Below, piece by piece: positions 1 through 11,976 of a stretch of 64,000 nucleotides of DNA. The notes beneath the pieces are model-generated. The model was not told the origin of the DNA, did no database searches, and worked only from the letters and a program-made list of their open reading frames with translations. Where the stretch lies: NCBI RefSeq assembly GCF_024734405.1, contig NZ_CP059556.1, positions 3,410,001 to 3,474,000 on the forward strand. Reading direction: 5' to 3'. Made by a program: the position numbers and the translations under genes. Numbering within the stretch: position 1 is the stretch's first letter; each line of letters begins with the position of its first letter. Source of the stretch: Saccharopolyspora gregorii (lineage in GTDB: Bacteria > Actinomycetota > Actinomycetes > Mycobacteriales > Pseudonocardiaceae).

Positions 1-609
1 GCTGCCGGGTGCGCTGAGCTCGGTGATGGTGTCCAGCACCGCGGTGGCGTCGGCGGGCGGGAGGTAGGCGAGCACGCCCTCCTCCAGCCACGCGGTGCGG
101 CGGGCGGGGTCGAAGCCGGCTGCGGTGAGGTCGGCCGCCCAGTTCCCGCGCAGGTCGGTGGGCACGGTGGTGCGCTGCGCGGCGGACCTCGGGCGCGCGG
201 GGTGGTCGCGCAGCACCGGTTCCTTGAACGCGAACATCGCGGGCGAGTCCAGTTCGAAGCACGCCACGTGCGCGGGCAGCGGGAGCCGCAGCGCCCGCGT
301 GCTCAGCCCGGCTCCGACGTCGACGACCTGGGTACAGCCCGCTCCGACGGCGGCCGACAGCTGCTCGTCGAAGTGGCGGGTGGCGACGACGCGGCCGTCG
401 TGGAAGCTCTCGACCAGGCCTTGCAGCCGTTCCCAGGTCCGCGCGCCGTCGGGTGCGCTGCGGAATGCGGTTTCGGCGGCGGCGGCGGACGCGCGCGCGT
501 AGGGGTCCGCGATCAGGCGATCTTCTCGGTCGGTCTCGCGTGCGCGGATGAGCGCGACGCCCACGGCGGTGCTGCCCACCCCGGTGAGCGGTTCCGGTGT
601 GCCGGTCAT
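1..609 (-). CDS. SAM-dependent methyltransferase (TIGR00027-type), 3' end outside window
   Basis: The frame is open from an ATG at 609 to the left edge (203 codons), so the C-terminus is missing. A GGGGAGG ribosome site lies just upstream of the ATG. The start reads MTGTPEPLTGVGSTAVGVA, followed by a DPYAR stretch, the class I SAM-binding motif VVDVGAGLSTRALRL and the acidic loop ELDSPAMF, then WLEEGVLAYLPP. This combination is typical of the actinobacterial leucine-carboxyl-methyltransferase-like family, whose substrates are mostly unknown. It sits 64 bp downstream of hsaB on the same strand, but no steroid role can be inferred. The family is clear; the substrate is not. Confidence 0.85.
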   Translation of the reverse strand, partial: MTGTPEPLTGVGSTAVGVALIRARETDREDRLIADPYARASAAAAETAFRSAPDGARTWERLQGLVESFHDGRVVATRHFDEQLSAAVGAGCTQVVDVGAGLSTRALRLPLPAHVACFELDSPAMFAFKEPVLRDHPARPRSAAQRTTVPTDLRGNWAADLTAAGFDPARRTAWLEEGVLAYLPPADATAVLDTITELSAPGS

Positions 610-673
610 CGGCGCCTCCCCAGGTCGGCTTCCGGCAACCTACCCCGCGGGCGGCGTCGAGCGGGCGGCTTCG

Positions 674-4299
<3,626 letters not shown>

Positions 4300-4300
4300 C

Positions 4301-4314
4301 TAGAACACGTTCTC
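4301..4314. promoter_or_regulatory. KstR-type operator upstream of hsaA
   Basis: The sequence TAGAACACGTTCTC fits the known KstR consensus TnnAACnnGTTnnA at seven of eight fixed positions (last A replaced by C), with a perfect AGAACnCGTTCT-like dyad. It lies between the hsaF stop (4317) and the hsaA start (4187), the expected place for sterol-controlled transcription of hsaADCB. Binding is inferred from the motif and position. Confidence 0.8.
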
Positions 4315-4316
4315 GT

Positions 4317-5387
4317 TCATGTCGAGGATCGGGCACCGTCCACATCGGACTCCGCTGCCGCCCGCAGCTCCAGCGCGAGCGCGATCAGCTGGTCTTCCTG
4401 CCCGCCGACGAGCTTCCGCTCCCCCGCCCGCACCAGCAGCGCCGCCGCGTCCACCCCGTAGCGCTCGGCCTGCACCTCCGCGTGCCGCAGGAAGCTCGAA
4501 TACACCCCGGCGTAGCCCATCATCAGCGCGGCGCGGTCCAGCAGGCACTCCTGCGGCATCGCCGGGCGCACCACGTCCTCGGCGGCGTCGGCGATCGCGA
4601 AGAAGTCCACGCCGGTGCGGATGCCCAGCTTGTCGCACACCCCGACGAACGCCTCCACCGGCGTGTTGCCCGCCCCGGCGCCGAACCGGCGGGCGCTGCC
4701 GTCGATCTGCACCGCGCCCGCCCGCGCCGCGGCCACCGAGTTCGCCACCGCCACGCCCAGGTTCTCGTGCCCGTGGAACCCGACCTGCGCCTCCGCGCCG
4801 ACCTCGGCGGCGATCGCCGCGACCCGGTCGGCGACCTGCTCCAGCACCAGCGCCCCGGCCGAATCCACCACGTGCACGCACTGGCAGCCCGCGTCCACCA
4901 TGATCCGGGCCTGCGCGGCCAGCTCCTCCGGTGGCCGGGAATGCGCCATCATCAGGAACCCGACGGTCTCCAGGCCGCGTTCCCGGGCCAGCCGGAAGTG
5001 CTGCACCGACACGTCGGCCTCGGTGCAGTGCGTGGCGATCCGGCACACCTGCGCACCGCCGTCCTGGGCGGCGGCGATGTCGTCGAGCACGCCGACGCCG
5101 GGCAGCACCAGGAACGCGATCTTCGCCCGGCGGGCGGTGCGGGCGGCGAGCGCGATCAGCTCCTGCTCGGGGGTAGTGGAGAAGCCGTAGGTGAACGAGG
5201 AACCGCCGAGCCCGTCGCCGTGGCTCACCTCGATCACCGGCACTCCGGCGCCGTCGAGCGCGGTCACGATCGCGCGCACCTCCTCGGCGGTGAACCGGTG
5301 CCGCTTGTGGTGCGAACCGTCGCGCAACGAGGTGTCGGTGATGCGCACGTCCAGCTCGTCGGAGAACGTCCTGGGCAGCTCGGTCAC
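4317..5387 (-). CDS. hsaF: HsaF, 4-hydroxy-2-oxoacid aldolase
   Basis: 356 aa DmpG/HMG-CoA-lyase-like TIM barrel. It splits 4-hydroxy-2-oxohexanoate into pyruvate and propanal, which is channelled to HsaG. Catalytic and metal residues are visible as Arg22-Asp23 and His26 in [12 protein letters not shown], and the HGH metal pair in GFHGHENLG. The C-terminal communication domain is present ([33 protein letters not shown] region). The ATG overlaps the hsaG stop by 4 bp, consistent with a tight 1:1 complex. It is the last gene of the KstD-like-hsaE-hsaG-hsaF operon. Confidence 0.95.
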   Translation of the reverse strand: MTELPRTFSDELDVRITDTSLRDGSHHKRHRFTAEEVRAIVTALDGAGVPVIEVSHGDGLGGSSFTYGFSTTPEQELIALAARTARRAKIAFLVLPGVGVLDDIAAAQDGGAQVCRIATHCTEADVSVQHFRLARERGLETVGFLMMAHSRPPEELAAQARIMVDAGCQCVHVVDSAGALVLEQVADRVAAIAAEVGAEAQVGFHGHENLGVAVANSVAAARAGAVQIDGSARRFGAGAGNTPVEAFVGVCDKLGIRTGVDFFAIADAAEDVVRPAMPQECLLDRAALMMGYAGVYSSFLRHAEVQAERYGVDAAALLVRAGERKLVGGQEDQLIALALELRAAAESDVDGARSST

Positions 5388-6298
5388 GAGATCCGCTCCT
5401 CCGCGTCGGCCGGGCGGCCCGCGCGGACGAGCCGCTCGCCCACCCGCACCGCCGCGGCGGTCATGATGTCCAGGTTCCCCGCGTAGGGCGGGAGGAAGTC
5501 ACCGGCGCCTTCGACCTCGACGAACACCCCGACCCGCAGGTCGTCGCCGAGCAGGTCGAACTGCGGCTCGCCCAGCAGCCGGTAGCCGGGCACGTAGCCG
5601 GCGATCTCGGCGACCATCCGGTGCAGCGAGCCGCTGATCGCGTCCCGGTCGGAATCCGGTGGCACCGCGCAGAACACGGTGTCCCGCATGATCATCGGCG
5701 GGTCGGCGGGGTTGAGCACGATGATCGCCTTGCCCCGCGCGGCGCCGCCGATGCGCTCGATCCCGCGGGCGGTGGTGCGGGTGAACTCGTCGATGTTCGC
5801 CCGCGTGCCCGGACCCGCCGACACCGACGCGACCGAGGCGACGATCTCCGCGTAGCGCACCGGGGCGGCACGGGAGACGGCGTGCACCAGCGGGATCGTG
5901 GCCTGCCCGCCGCAGGTGATCAGGTTCAGGTCGGGTGCCGCCAGGTGCTCGCCGAGGTTCACCGGCGGCACCACCGCCGGGCCCACCGCCGCCGGGGTGA
6001 GGTCCACGGCCCGGATCCCGGCTTCGGCGTAGCGGGGCGCGTTCGCGCGGTGCACGGCCGCGGAGGTCACCTCGAACACCACGTCGGGGCGCTCGTCCTG
6101 GGCCAGCAGCCAGTCCACCCCGCCCGCGTCGGCGGCCACCCCGAGCTCGCGGGCCCGCCGCAGCCCCGCGCTGCCCGGGTCGATGCCCGCCATCCAGCGG
6201 GGCGCCAGCAGCGGGGACCGGTGCAGCTTGTGCAGCAGGTCGGTGCCGATGTTGCCGGACCCCACGATCGCCGCGGTCGCCTTGCCCGTACTCATCAT
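5384..6298 (-). CDS. hsaG: HsaG, acylating propanal dehydrogenase
   Basis: 304 aa CoA-dependent acetaldehyde/propanal dehydrogenase that converts the aldehyde from HsaF to propionyl-CoA with NAD+. The Rossmann motif GSGNIGTD spans residues 13-20. The catalytic Cys129 lies in [11 protein letters not shown], and [15 protein letters not shown] is family-typical. Two adjacent ATGs (6298, 6295) are possible starts. The gap to hsaE is 16 bp and it overlaps hsaF by 4 bp. Its product could feed the carboxylase encoded at 36-40 kb. Confidence 0.95.
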   Translation of the reverse strand: MMSTGKATAAIVGSGNIGTDLLHKLHRSPLLAPRWMAGIDPGSAGLRRARELGVAADAGGVDWLLAQDERPDVVFEVTSAAVHRANAPRYAEAGIRAVDLTPAAVGPAVVPPVNLGEHLAAPDLNLITCGGQATIPLVHAVSRAAPVRYAEIVASVASVSAGPGTRANIDEFTRTTARGIERIGGAARGKAIIVLNPADPPMIMRDTVFCAVPPDSDRDAISGSLHRMVAEIAGYVPGYRLLGEPQFDLLGDDLRVGVFVEVEGAGDFLPPYAGNLDIMTAAAVRVGERLVRAGRPADAEERIS

Positions 6299-6314
6299 CG
6301 AGCTCCTCGAAGCG

Positions 6315-7109
6315 TCATCGGAACGTCACCGACGCGGCGCCGAGCCGCCGCCCGCCGGTGCTGAACTCGGCCGCGAAGGCCGCCCCCGCCCCCACGTCCA
6401 CCGCACGGGTGCAGGAACCGGGCAGCACCACGTGCCCGGCGCGCAGCCGCACCCCGAACCCGGCGACCTTGCGCGCCAGCCACGCCACCGCCCGCACCGG
6501 ATCGCCGAGCACCGCGTCCGACCGGCCCTCCGCGATGCGTTCCCCGTCCCGGTGCAGCACCGCGTCGATGGCCCGCGGATCGACCGAATCCGGCGGAATC
6601 CGCTGCTCCCCCAGCACGAATCCGGCGGAGGAGGCGTTGTCGGCGATGGTGTCGGCCAGCCGGATGCGCCAGTCCGCGATGCGGCTGTCGATCAGCTCGA
6701 TCGCGGGCACCAGCGCCGCGGTCCCGGCCAGCACGTCGCGTTCGGTGCAGCCGTGGCCGGGCAGGTCGACGCCGAGCAGGAACCCGACCTCCACCTCCAC
6801 CCGCGGGAAGCAGTAGCGCCGCACCGCCACCGGCACGTCCGGGTCGAGGCGCATGTCGGCGAGCAGGTGGCCGTAGTCGGGTTCGTCGACGCCCATCATC
6901 GCCTGCATCACCGGGGAGGACAGGCCCACCTTGTGCCCCACGACCTCGGTGCCGGGCAGTCGCCGCCGGATGTTGCCGAGCTGGATCTCGTAGGCGTCCT
7001 CCGCGGTCAGCAGCGGGTGCGAGTCGGTCAGCGGCGGGATCGGGGCCCGGTCCCGCTCGGCCCGCCGCAGTCGCGCCGCCAGGTCCTCGCGCTGGTCATC
7101 CGTGAGCAC
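6315..7109 (-). CDS. hsaE: HsaE, 2-hydroxydienoate hydratase
   Basis: 264 aa fumarylacetoacetate-hydrolase-like hydratase (MhpD/HpaH group). It hydrates 2-hydroxyhexa-2,4-dienoate to 4-hydroxy-2-oxohexanoate for HsaF. Family stretches are [26 protein letters not shown] (metal-site region), EVEVGFLLG and the [18 protein letters not shown] helix. I chose the GTG at 7109 because GGAGGAGGGG sits directly upstream; a longer in-frame extension is antisense-like low-quality sequence. It overlaps the preceding KstD-like gene by 14 bp, so co-translation is likely. Confidence 0.93.
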   Translation of the reverse strand: MLTDDQREDLAARLRRAERDRAPIPPLTDSHPLLTAEDAYEIQLGNIRRRLPGTEVVGHKVGLSSPVMQAMMGVDEPDYGHLLADMRLDPDVPVAVRRYCFPRVEVEVGFLLGVDLPGHGCTERDVLAGTAALVPAIELIDSRIADWRIRLADTIADNASSAGFVLGEQRIPPDSVDPRAIDAVLHRDGERIAEGRSDAVLGDPVRAVAWLARKVAGFGVRLRAGHVVLPGSCTRAVDVGAGAAFAAEFSTGGRRLGAASVTFR

Positions 7110-8697
7110 GTTCCCCTCCTCCACCGGGCGCCAGCCAGTGCCCCGCGCGCCGCCCGGAGAACACGCAGTCGGCCAGCGAGAGCCCGCTGACGTAGGAGTT
7201 CGAGCACAGCCCCACCGCGGTGCGCCCCGCGGCGTGCAGCCCGGGCACCGGCCGATCCCGCTCGTCGAGCACCGCACCGGTGTCCTCGTCGACGCGCAGC
7301 CCGCCGAGGGTGAGCATCGGGCACGGGTAGGCGGCGCTGGGCCGGATCGACAGGTCCAGCAGCGTGTACGGCGGCGTGCGCAGCGGCCGCACGAACTCGG
7401 CGGGTTTGCCCACCGGGTCCGCGCCGGGCGCGGCGGTGTCGTGGGCGTGGGCGGTGGCGGCGAGCCCGGCCGGGTCGATGCCGGCGAGCTCGGCGACCTC
7501 GGTGATCGTCGGGGCGGTCACCGCTCGGCGGTGCAGCAGGTGCAGCGCCTGCAGCAGCTGGAACCACACGGTCTGCCGGGGCAGCGAGCGCAGCGCGCGG
7601 CGCCGGGTCTCGGCGTCGATGAGCAGCCAGCCGCGCCCGCCGTGGTGGTGGACCAGCGCATCGCCCAGCGCGGCGCCGTAGCGGGATTCGTCGCAGACCC
7701 GCTTCCCGTGCTCGTCGACGAGCACGCCGTGCAGGAACTCGCTGGGCGGGGTGATGAACCGCCACACCGAGACGTTGCCGAGCTTGGCGGTGGTGCCACC
7801 CGCGGACCGGCCGAGCCGGATGCCGCTGCCGTCGTCGGCGCGGGTGCCCAGCGGCAGCCCGCCGCGGTGGCGCGGCGCGTGGTGGCGCAGCAGTTCCCGG
7901 TCGGCGATGAACCCGCCCGCGGCGAGCACCACCCCGCGACGGGCGCGGATCCGCAGCGGCACGGCGCGGCGGCGTTCGACCCGTTCGGCGACCGCGTGCA
8001 ACCGCCGGGCCAGGGCGGGCAGGTAGATGCCGGGTTTCGCGGCCAGCCGCGCAGCGGTCCGGTGCAGCGCCCGCGCGGGCCGGGCCGCGGTGCGCAGGGT
8101 GGCGCACTCGACGCCGCGCACCTCGCCGCCGTCGCGGATCAGCCCGGTGACGCGGGTCTGGTCGAGGATCCGCACCCCGGCGGCGCGCACCGCTCGGGCC
8201 AGCGCGGTGTGCAGCACCTTCCCGGAGGTGCCGCGCCCCACCGGCCGGTGCCCGCGCGGTGCGGGCCGGGCGAGGTCGCGGAAGCCGCCCGCGGCCTCGC
8301 TGCCGGAGTAGTACAGGTGGTGGCGGCGGCTCGGGTAGGAGGTCTTGTACGGCGCGAGGGCGTCGCCGAAGCGCACTCCCCTGGCTTCCAGCCAGTCGAT
8401 CATCTCGGGGCCACCCGCGCAGAAGCGGCGCAGCGTCGCCGGGGACACCGCGTCGCCGACCTCGGCGCGCAGGTAGGCGTGGACGTCCTCGACCGAGTCG
8501 GTGACGCCCGCGGCGCGCTGCGGGCGGGTGCCGCCCCCGGCGTAGACGATGCCGCCGGAGAGCCTGCTGGTGCCGCCCCCGCCGAACCGGTCGAGCACGA
8601 CGACCTCGGCACCGGCCTCGGCGGCTTCGAGCGCGGCGCAGGCGCCCGCGACGCCGAACCCCACGACGACCACGTCCGCCTCGATCTCCTCGCCCAC
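7096..8697 (-). CDS. KstD-like FAD-dependent dehydrogenase (second steroid flavoprotein)
   Basis: 533 aa flavoprotein of the succinate-dehydrogenase/fumarate-reductase/KstD superfamily. The N-terminal FAD motif reads VVVVGFGVAGACAALEAAEAG, with GGGGTSRLSGGIVYAGGG after it; the C-terminal FAD contact reads HAAGRTAVGLCSNSYVSGLS. It lacks the C-terminal YxGPG signature that holds the catalytic Tyr in true 3-ketosteroid delta1-dehydrogenases, so a different ring position or substrate is likely. I prefer the GTG at 8697 (GGAGG ribosome site) over the ATG at 8727, because the earlier start would place a KstR box inside the coding sequence. It leads the operon with hsaE, hsaG and hsaF. Confidence 0.85.
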   Translation of the reverse strand: MGEEIEADVVVVGFGVAGACAALEAAEAGAEVVVLDRFGGGGTSRLSGGIVYAGGGTRPQRAAGVTDSVEDVHAYLRAEVGDAVSPATLRRFCAGGPEMIDWLEARGVRFGDALAPYKTSYPSRRHHLYYSGSEAAGGFRDLARPAPRGHRPVGRGTSGKVLHTALARAVRAAGVRILDQTRVTGLIRDGGEVRGVECATLRTAARPARALHRTAARLAAKPGIYLPALARRLHAVAERVERRRAVPLRIRARRGVVLAAGGFIADRELLRHHAPRHRGGLPLGTRADDGSGIRLGRSAGGTTAKLGNVSVWRFITPPSEFLHGVLVDEHGKRVCDESRYGAALGDALVHHHGGRGWLLIDAETRRRALRSLPRQTVWFQLLQALHLLHRRAVTAPTITEVAELAGIDPAGLAATAHAHDTAAPGADPVGKPAEFVRPLRTPPYTLLDLSIRPSAAYPCPMLTLGGLRVDEDTGAVLDERDRPVPGLHAAGRTAVGLCSNSYVSGLSLADCVFSGRRAGHWLAPGGGGERAHG

Positions 8698-8710
8698 GGC
8701 ACCCTCCGAG

Positions 8711-8724
8711 TGAAACAGGTTCTG
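8711..8724. promoter_or_regulatory. KstR-type operator before the KstD-like gene
   Basis: TGAAACAGGTTCTG matches TnnAACnnGTTnnA except for the final base. It sits 14-27 bp upstream of the chosen GTG of the minus-strand flavoprotein operon, in the divergent promoter region shared with kstD. Confidence 0.75.
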
Positions 8725-8788
8725 CATCAGCCACTCGACTGCACGTTCATGTTCCAGGTCGTCACCGTAGCGCCATGTCGACTAAAAC

Positions 8789-8802
8789 TATAACCTGTTT
8801 CA
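8789..8802. promoter_or_regulatory. KstR-type operator before kstD (perfect match)
   Basis: TATAACCTGTTTCA fits the KstR consensus TnnAACnnGTTnnA at every fixed position. It lies 24-37 bp upstream of the kstD ATG and 78 bp from the other divergent box, so each of the two opposed operons has its own site. Confidence 0.85.
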
Positions 8803-8825
8803 GTATTGCGAGCGATGGAGGTGGC

Positions 8826-10541
8826 ATGAGCGCACCCGTCCCGACACCCGACGAGCGGTTCGACGTCGTGGTCGTAGGCAGCGGCGCGGCCGGGATGACC
8901 GCGGCGATCACCGCCGCGCGGGCCGGCCTGCGCGCGGTGCTGGTGGAGAAGGCCGCCCGCTACGGCGGATCCACCGCGCGCTCCGGCGGCGGCCTGTGGC
9001 TGCCGGGCAACGCGGTGCTCGCCCGCCACGACGACACCCCCGAGCGGGCCGCGGCCTACCTGGACCACATCGTCGGCGACACCGCCCCCGCCGAACTGCG
9101 CCGCGCGTTCCTCGACCACGGGCCCGCGATGCTCGACGAGGTCCTCGCCGCCACCCCGTTGCGGCTGCGCTGGGTCCCCGGCTACTCCGACTACTACCCC
9201 GAAGCCCCCGGCGGACGGGCCGAAGGCAGATCCGTCGAACCGAAACCCCTCGACGGCCGCCTCCTCGGCGACGAGCTCGACCGGCTGGAACCGGACTTCA
9301 CCAAGGCACCGCCGAACTTCGCCGTCACCCAAGCCGACTTCCGCCGGCTCAACCTCGTCGCCCGGCACCCCCGCGGCGTGCTGCGCGCCCTGCGCGTCGG
9401 CACCCGCTACCTGCTCGCCACCCTGCTGCGCAAACGGCTGCTGGTGCGCGGGCAAGCGCTCGCCGCCGCCCTGCGCGCCGGACTCCGCGACCAGGGCGTG
9501 CCGCTGTGGCTGAACACCCCGCTGCTCGACCTGCTGCACGAGGACGGCCGCGTCACCGGCGTGCTGGTGCGCCGCGACGGCGCGGAGGTCGCGCTGCGCG
9601 CGCGCCGCGGCGTGCTGCTGGCCGCGGGCGGCTTCGAACGCGACGCCGAAATGCGCCGACGCCACCAGCGCGCCCCCATCGGCGCCGACTGGACCGTCGG
9701 CGCCGCCGCCAACACCGGCGACGCGATCCGCGCCGCCCAGCGCATCGGCGCCGACGTCGACCTGATGGACGACGCCTGGTGGGGACCGTCGATCCCGCTC
9801 ACCGGCGGCCCCTGGTTCTGCCTCGCCGAACGCACCCTGCCCGGCTGCCTCCTGGTCAACGGCGACGGCGAGCGGTTCGTCAACGAGGCCGCGCCCTACG
9901 TGGACGCCGTGCACGCCATGTACGGGCCCGGCGACGGACCCGCCCGCAACATCCCGACCTGGCTGATCGCCGACCAGCGCTACCGGAACCGCTACCCGTT
10001 CGCCGGGCTCGGCCCACGCCACCCGTTCCCCCGCCGCTGGTACGACGCCGGAGCCGTCCACCGCGCCGACACCCTCGCCGAACTCGCCGCCGCCATCGAC
10101 GTCCCCGCCGAACCGCTGCGCGGCACCGTCGAACGGTTCAACGCGCACGCCCGCACCGGCGAGGACACCGACTTCGGCCGCGGCCGCAGCGCCTACGACC
10201 GCTACTACGGCGACCCCACCAACCGGCCCAACCCTTGCCTGGCGGAGCTGACCACCGCCCCGTACTACGCGGTGCGCATCGTGCCCGGCGACCTCGGCAC
10301 CAAGGGCGGGCTGCGCACCGACGCCCGTGCCCGCGTGCTGCGCACCGACGACGCACCGATCCCCGGCCTCTACGCGGCGGGCAACACCGCCGCCGCCGCG
10401 ATGGGCCGCACCTACGCCGGACCGGGCGCCACTCTCGGCCCGGCCATGACCTTCGGCCACCTCGCCGCGCTGCACATGGCAGGCGCGGCACCCGAACCCG
10501 CTGCGAACCCCGACCGGGGTGAACGGAGGAGCCAGCGATGA
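8826..10541 (+). CDS. kstD: KstD, 3-ketosteroid delta1-dehydrogenase
   Basis: 571 aa FAD enzyme that introduces the 1,2 double bond into 3-ketosteroids. With KshAB it opens ring B. The N-terminal dinucleotide motif is DVVVVGSGAAGMTAAITAAR (13-32), followed by EKAARYGGSTARSGGG. The C-terminus carries TYAGPGATLGPA with Tyr530 and Gly534, equivalent to the catalytic Tyr/Gly pair of Rhodococcus KstD1; a YSDYYPEAPGG stretch near 120 probably holds the second Tyr. I chose the ATG at 8826 because GGAGGTGG precedes it. Its stop overlaps kshA as ATGA. A perfect KstR box lies upstream. Confidence 0.95.
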   Translation: MSAPVPTPDERFDVVVVGSGAAGMTAAITAARAGLRAVLVEKAARYGGSTARSGGGLWLPGNAVLARHDDTPERAAAYLDHIVGDTAPAELRRAFLDHGPAMLDEVLAATPLRLRWVPGYSDYYPEAPGGRAEGRSVEPKPLDGRLLGDELDRLEPDFTKAPPNFAVTQADFRRLNLVARHPRGVLRALRVGTRYLLATLLRKRLLVRGQALAAALRAGLRDQGVPLWLNTPLLDLLHEDGRVTGVLVRRDGAEVALRARRGVLLAAGGFERDAEMRRRHQRAPIGADWTVGAAANTGDAIRAAQRIGADVDLMDDAWWGPSIPLTGGPWFCLAERTLPGCLLVNGDGERFVNEAAPYVDAVHAMYGPGDGPARNIPTWLIADQRYRNRYPFAGLGPRHPFPRRWYDAGAVHRADTLAELAAAIDVPAEPLRGTVERFNAHARTGEDTDFGRGRSAYDRYYGDPTNRPNPCLAELTTAPYYAVRIVPGDLGTKGGLRTDARARVLRTDDAPIPGLYAAGNTAAAAMGRTYAGPGATLGPAMTFGHLAALHMAGAAPEPAANPDRGERRSQR

Positions 10542-11671
10542 CGCCGAACGACGACGTGCGCACCATCGACGTCGGAACCCCGCCCACCAGGTTCGCCCGC
10601 GGCTGGCACTGCCTCGGCCTCGCCGAGACCTTCAAGGACGGCAGACCGCACCCCGTCGAAGCCTTCGGCGGCAAGCTCGTCGTCTTCCAAGCAGGCGACG
10701 GCGCGCTGCACGTCCTCGACGCCTACTGCAGGCACATGGGCGGCGACCTCAGCCAGGGCAGCATCAAGGGCGACGCCGTCGCCTGCCCGTTCCACGACTG
10801 GCGCTGGTCCGGCGAAGGCCGCTGCGTCGGCATCCCCTACGCCAAGCGCATCCCGCTGCGCGCCCGCACCCAGGCCTGGACCTGCCTGGAGCGCAACGGG
10901 CAGCTGTTCGTCTGGCACGACCCCGAGGGCTCCGCACCCACCGACGAGGTCGCCATCCCCGAACTCCCCGAGGTCGGCGACCCGGAGTGGAGCAGCTGGA
11001 CCTGGGACTCGGTGTTCATCGAAGGCTCGCACTGCCGCGAGATCGTGGACAACGTGGTGGACATGGCGCACTTCTTCTACGTGCACTTCGCCTTCCCCAC
11101 CTACTTCAAGAACGTCTTCGACGGGCACGTCGCCACCCAGTACCTCAACACCAAGGGCCGGCCCGACGTCGGCTCCCGCTCCAACTACTCCGGCGAGGAC
11201 AACCTCGGCGTCTCCGAAGCCTCCTACTACGGGCCCTCGTACATGATCGACCGGCTGTGGAACCAGCACCGCGGCACCACCGTCGAGACCATCCTGATCA
11301 ACTGCCACTACCCGGTGACCGCGAACTCCTTCGTGCTGCAGTGGGGCGTGCTGGCCAAGAAGCTGCCCGGCCTCGACGACGAGCAGGCCGACGCGATGGC
11401 CGCCAAGATCGCCAAGGGCACCAGCGTCGGATTCCTGCAGGACGTGGAGATCTGGCGCAACAAGACCCGCATCGACAACCCGCTGCTGTGCGAGGAGGAC
11501 GGCCCCGTCTACCAGCTGCGCCGCTGGTACGAGCAGTTCTACACCGACGTCGCCGACCTCACCGAGGACATGACCGGCCGCTTCGAGTTCGAAGTGGACA
11601 CCACCCGCGCGAACATCGCCTGGGAGCAGGAGGTCGCCGACAACCTGGCCCGCCGGGCGGACTCCCCGTGA
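10538..11671 (+). CDS. kshA: KshA, 3-ketosteroid 9-alpha-hydroxylase oxygenase
   Basis: 377 aa Rieske non-haem iron oxygenase, terminal component of 3-ketosteroid 9-alpha-hydroxylase. The Rieske cluster ligands are Cys64/His66 (YCRHMGGD) and Cys83/His86 (CPFHDW) with 16 residues between. The mononuclear iron ligands are His178 and His183 (DMAHFFYVHF) and Asp302 (FLQDVEIW). It receives electrons from KshB, encoded two genes downstream. It overlaps kstD by 4 bp (ATGA) and the next gene by GTGA, making a translationally chained operon. Confidence 0.96.
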   Translation: MTPNDDVRTIDVGTPPTRFARGWHCLGLAETFKDGRPHPVEAFGGKLVVFQAGDGALHVLDAYCRHMGGDLSQGSIKGDAVACPFHDWRWSGEGRCVGIPYAKRIPLRARTQAWTCLERNGQLFVWHDPEGSAPTDEVAIPELPEVGDPEWSSWTWDSVFIEGSHCREIVDNVVDMAHFFYVHFAFPTYFKNVFDGHVATQYLNTKGRPDVGSRSNYSGEDNLGVSEASYYGPSYMIDRLWNQHRGTTVETILINCHYPVTANSFVLQWGVLAKKLPGLDDEQADAMAAKIAKGTSVGFLQDVEIWRNKTRIDNPLLCEEDGPVYQLRRWYEQFYTDVADLTEDMTGRFEFEVDTTRANIAWEQEVADNLARRADSP

Positions 11672-11976
11672 ACCCGCCGGACTGGGCCAAAGCACCCGCT
11701 GGCGACGCCGCGCTGCACGAGCGCACCGCCGCCGACCGCCGCGAACAGCTCGAAGGCGGCCTGCGACCGGTGCGCTGCGACCGATGCGGAACCTGCGTGC
11801 TGGCCAAGAAGAACAGCCCCGCCCACACCAGCGTGCAGTGGACCCGCCGCGCCGCCCAGGACTGCCCCGCGCTCGCCGACGCCGCCCGCGGCGGCAGCAC
11901 CGCGCACGTCCCCGGCTGCCCCGACCTGGAGGACAGCATCGGCGCGCGGCTGCGCCACGATCGGGAGGCGCCATGA
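11668..11976 (+). CDS. Small Cys-rich protein between kshA and kshB, function unknown
   Basis: 102 aa, starting at a GTG that overlaps the kshA stop (GTGA) and ending in an ATGA overlap with kshB, so it is locked into the ketosteroid hydroxylase operon. Five cysteines are visible: Cys37, Cys40 and Cys43 in CDRCGTC, then Cys66 and Cys84, with a KKNSPAHTSVQW stretch following the CxxCxxC. This could bind zinc or an iron-sulfur cluster. No transmembrane segment or signal peptide is seen. I do not recognise a named family. Position suggests an accessory role for KshA or KshB (assembly, electron transfer or stability); this is inference. Confidence 0.8.
   Translation: MNPPDWAKAPAGDAALHERTAADRREQLEGGLRPVRCDRCGTCVLAKKNSPAHTSVQWTRRAAQDCPALADAARGGSTAHVPGCPDLEDSIGARLRHDREAP

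Noticed and set aside
8727-8727. ATG at 8727 as start of the KstD-like flavoprotein
   Set aside because: It would place the KstR box (8711-8724) inside the coding sequence and has no ribosome site, whereas the GTG at 8697 has GGAGG at proper spacing.
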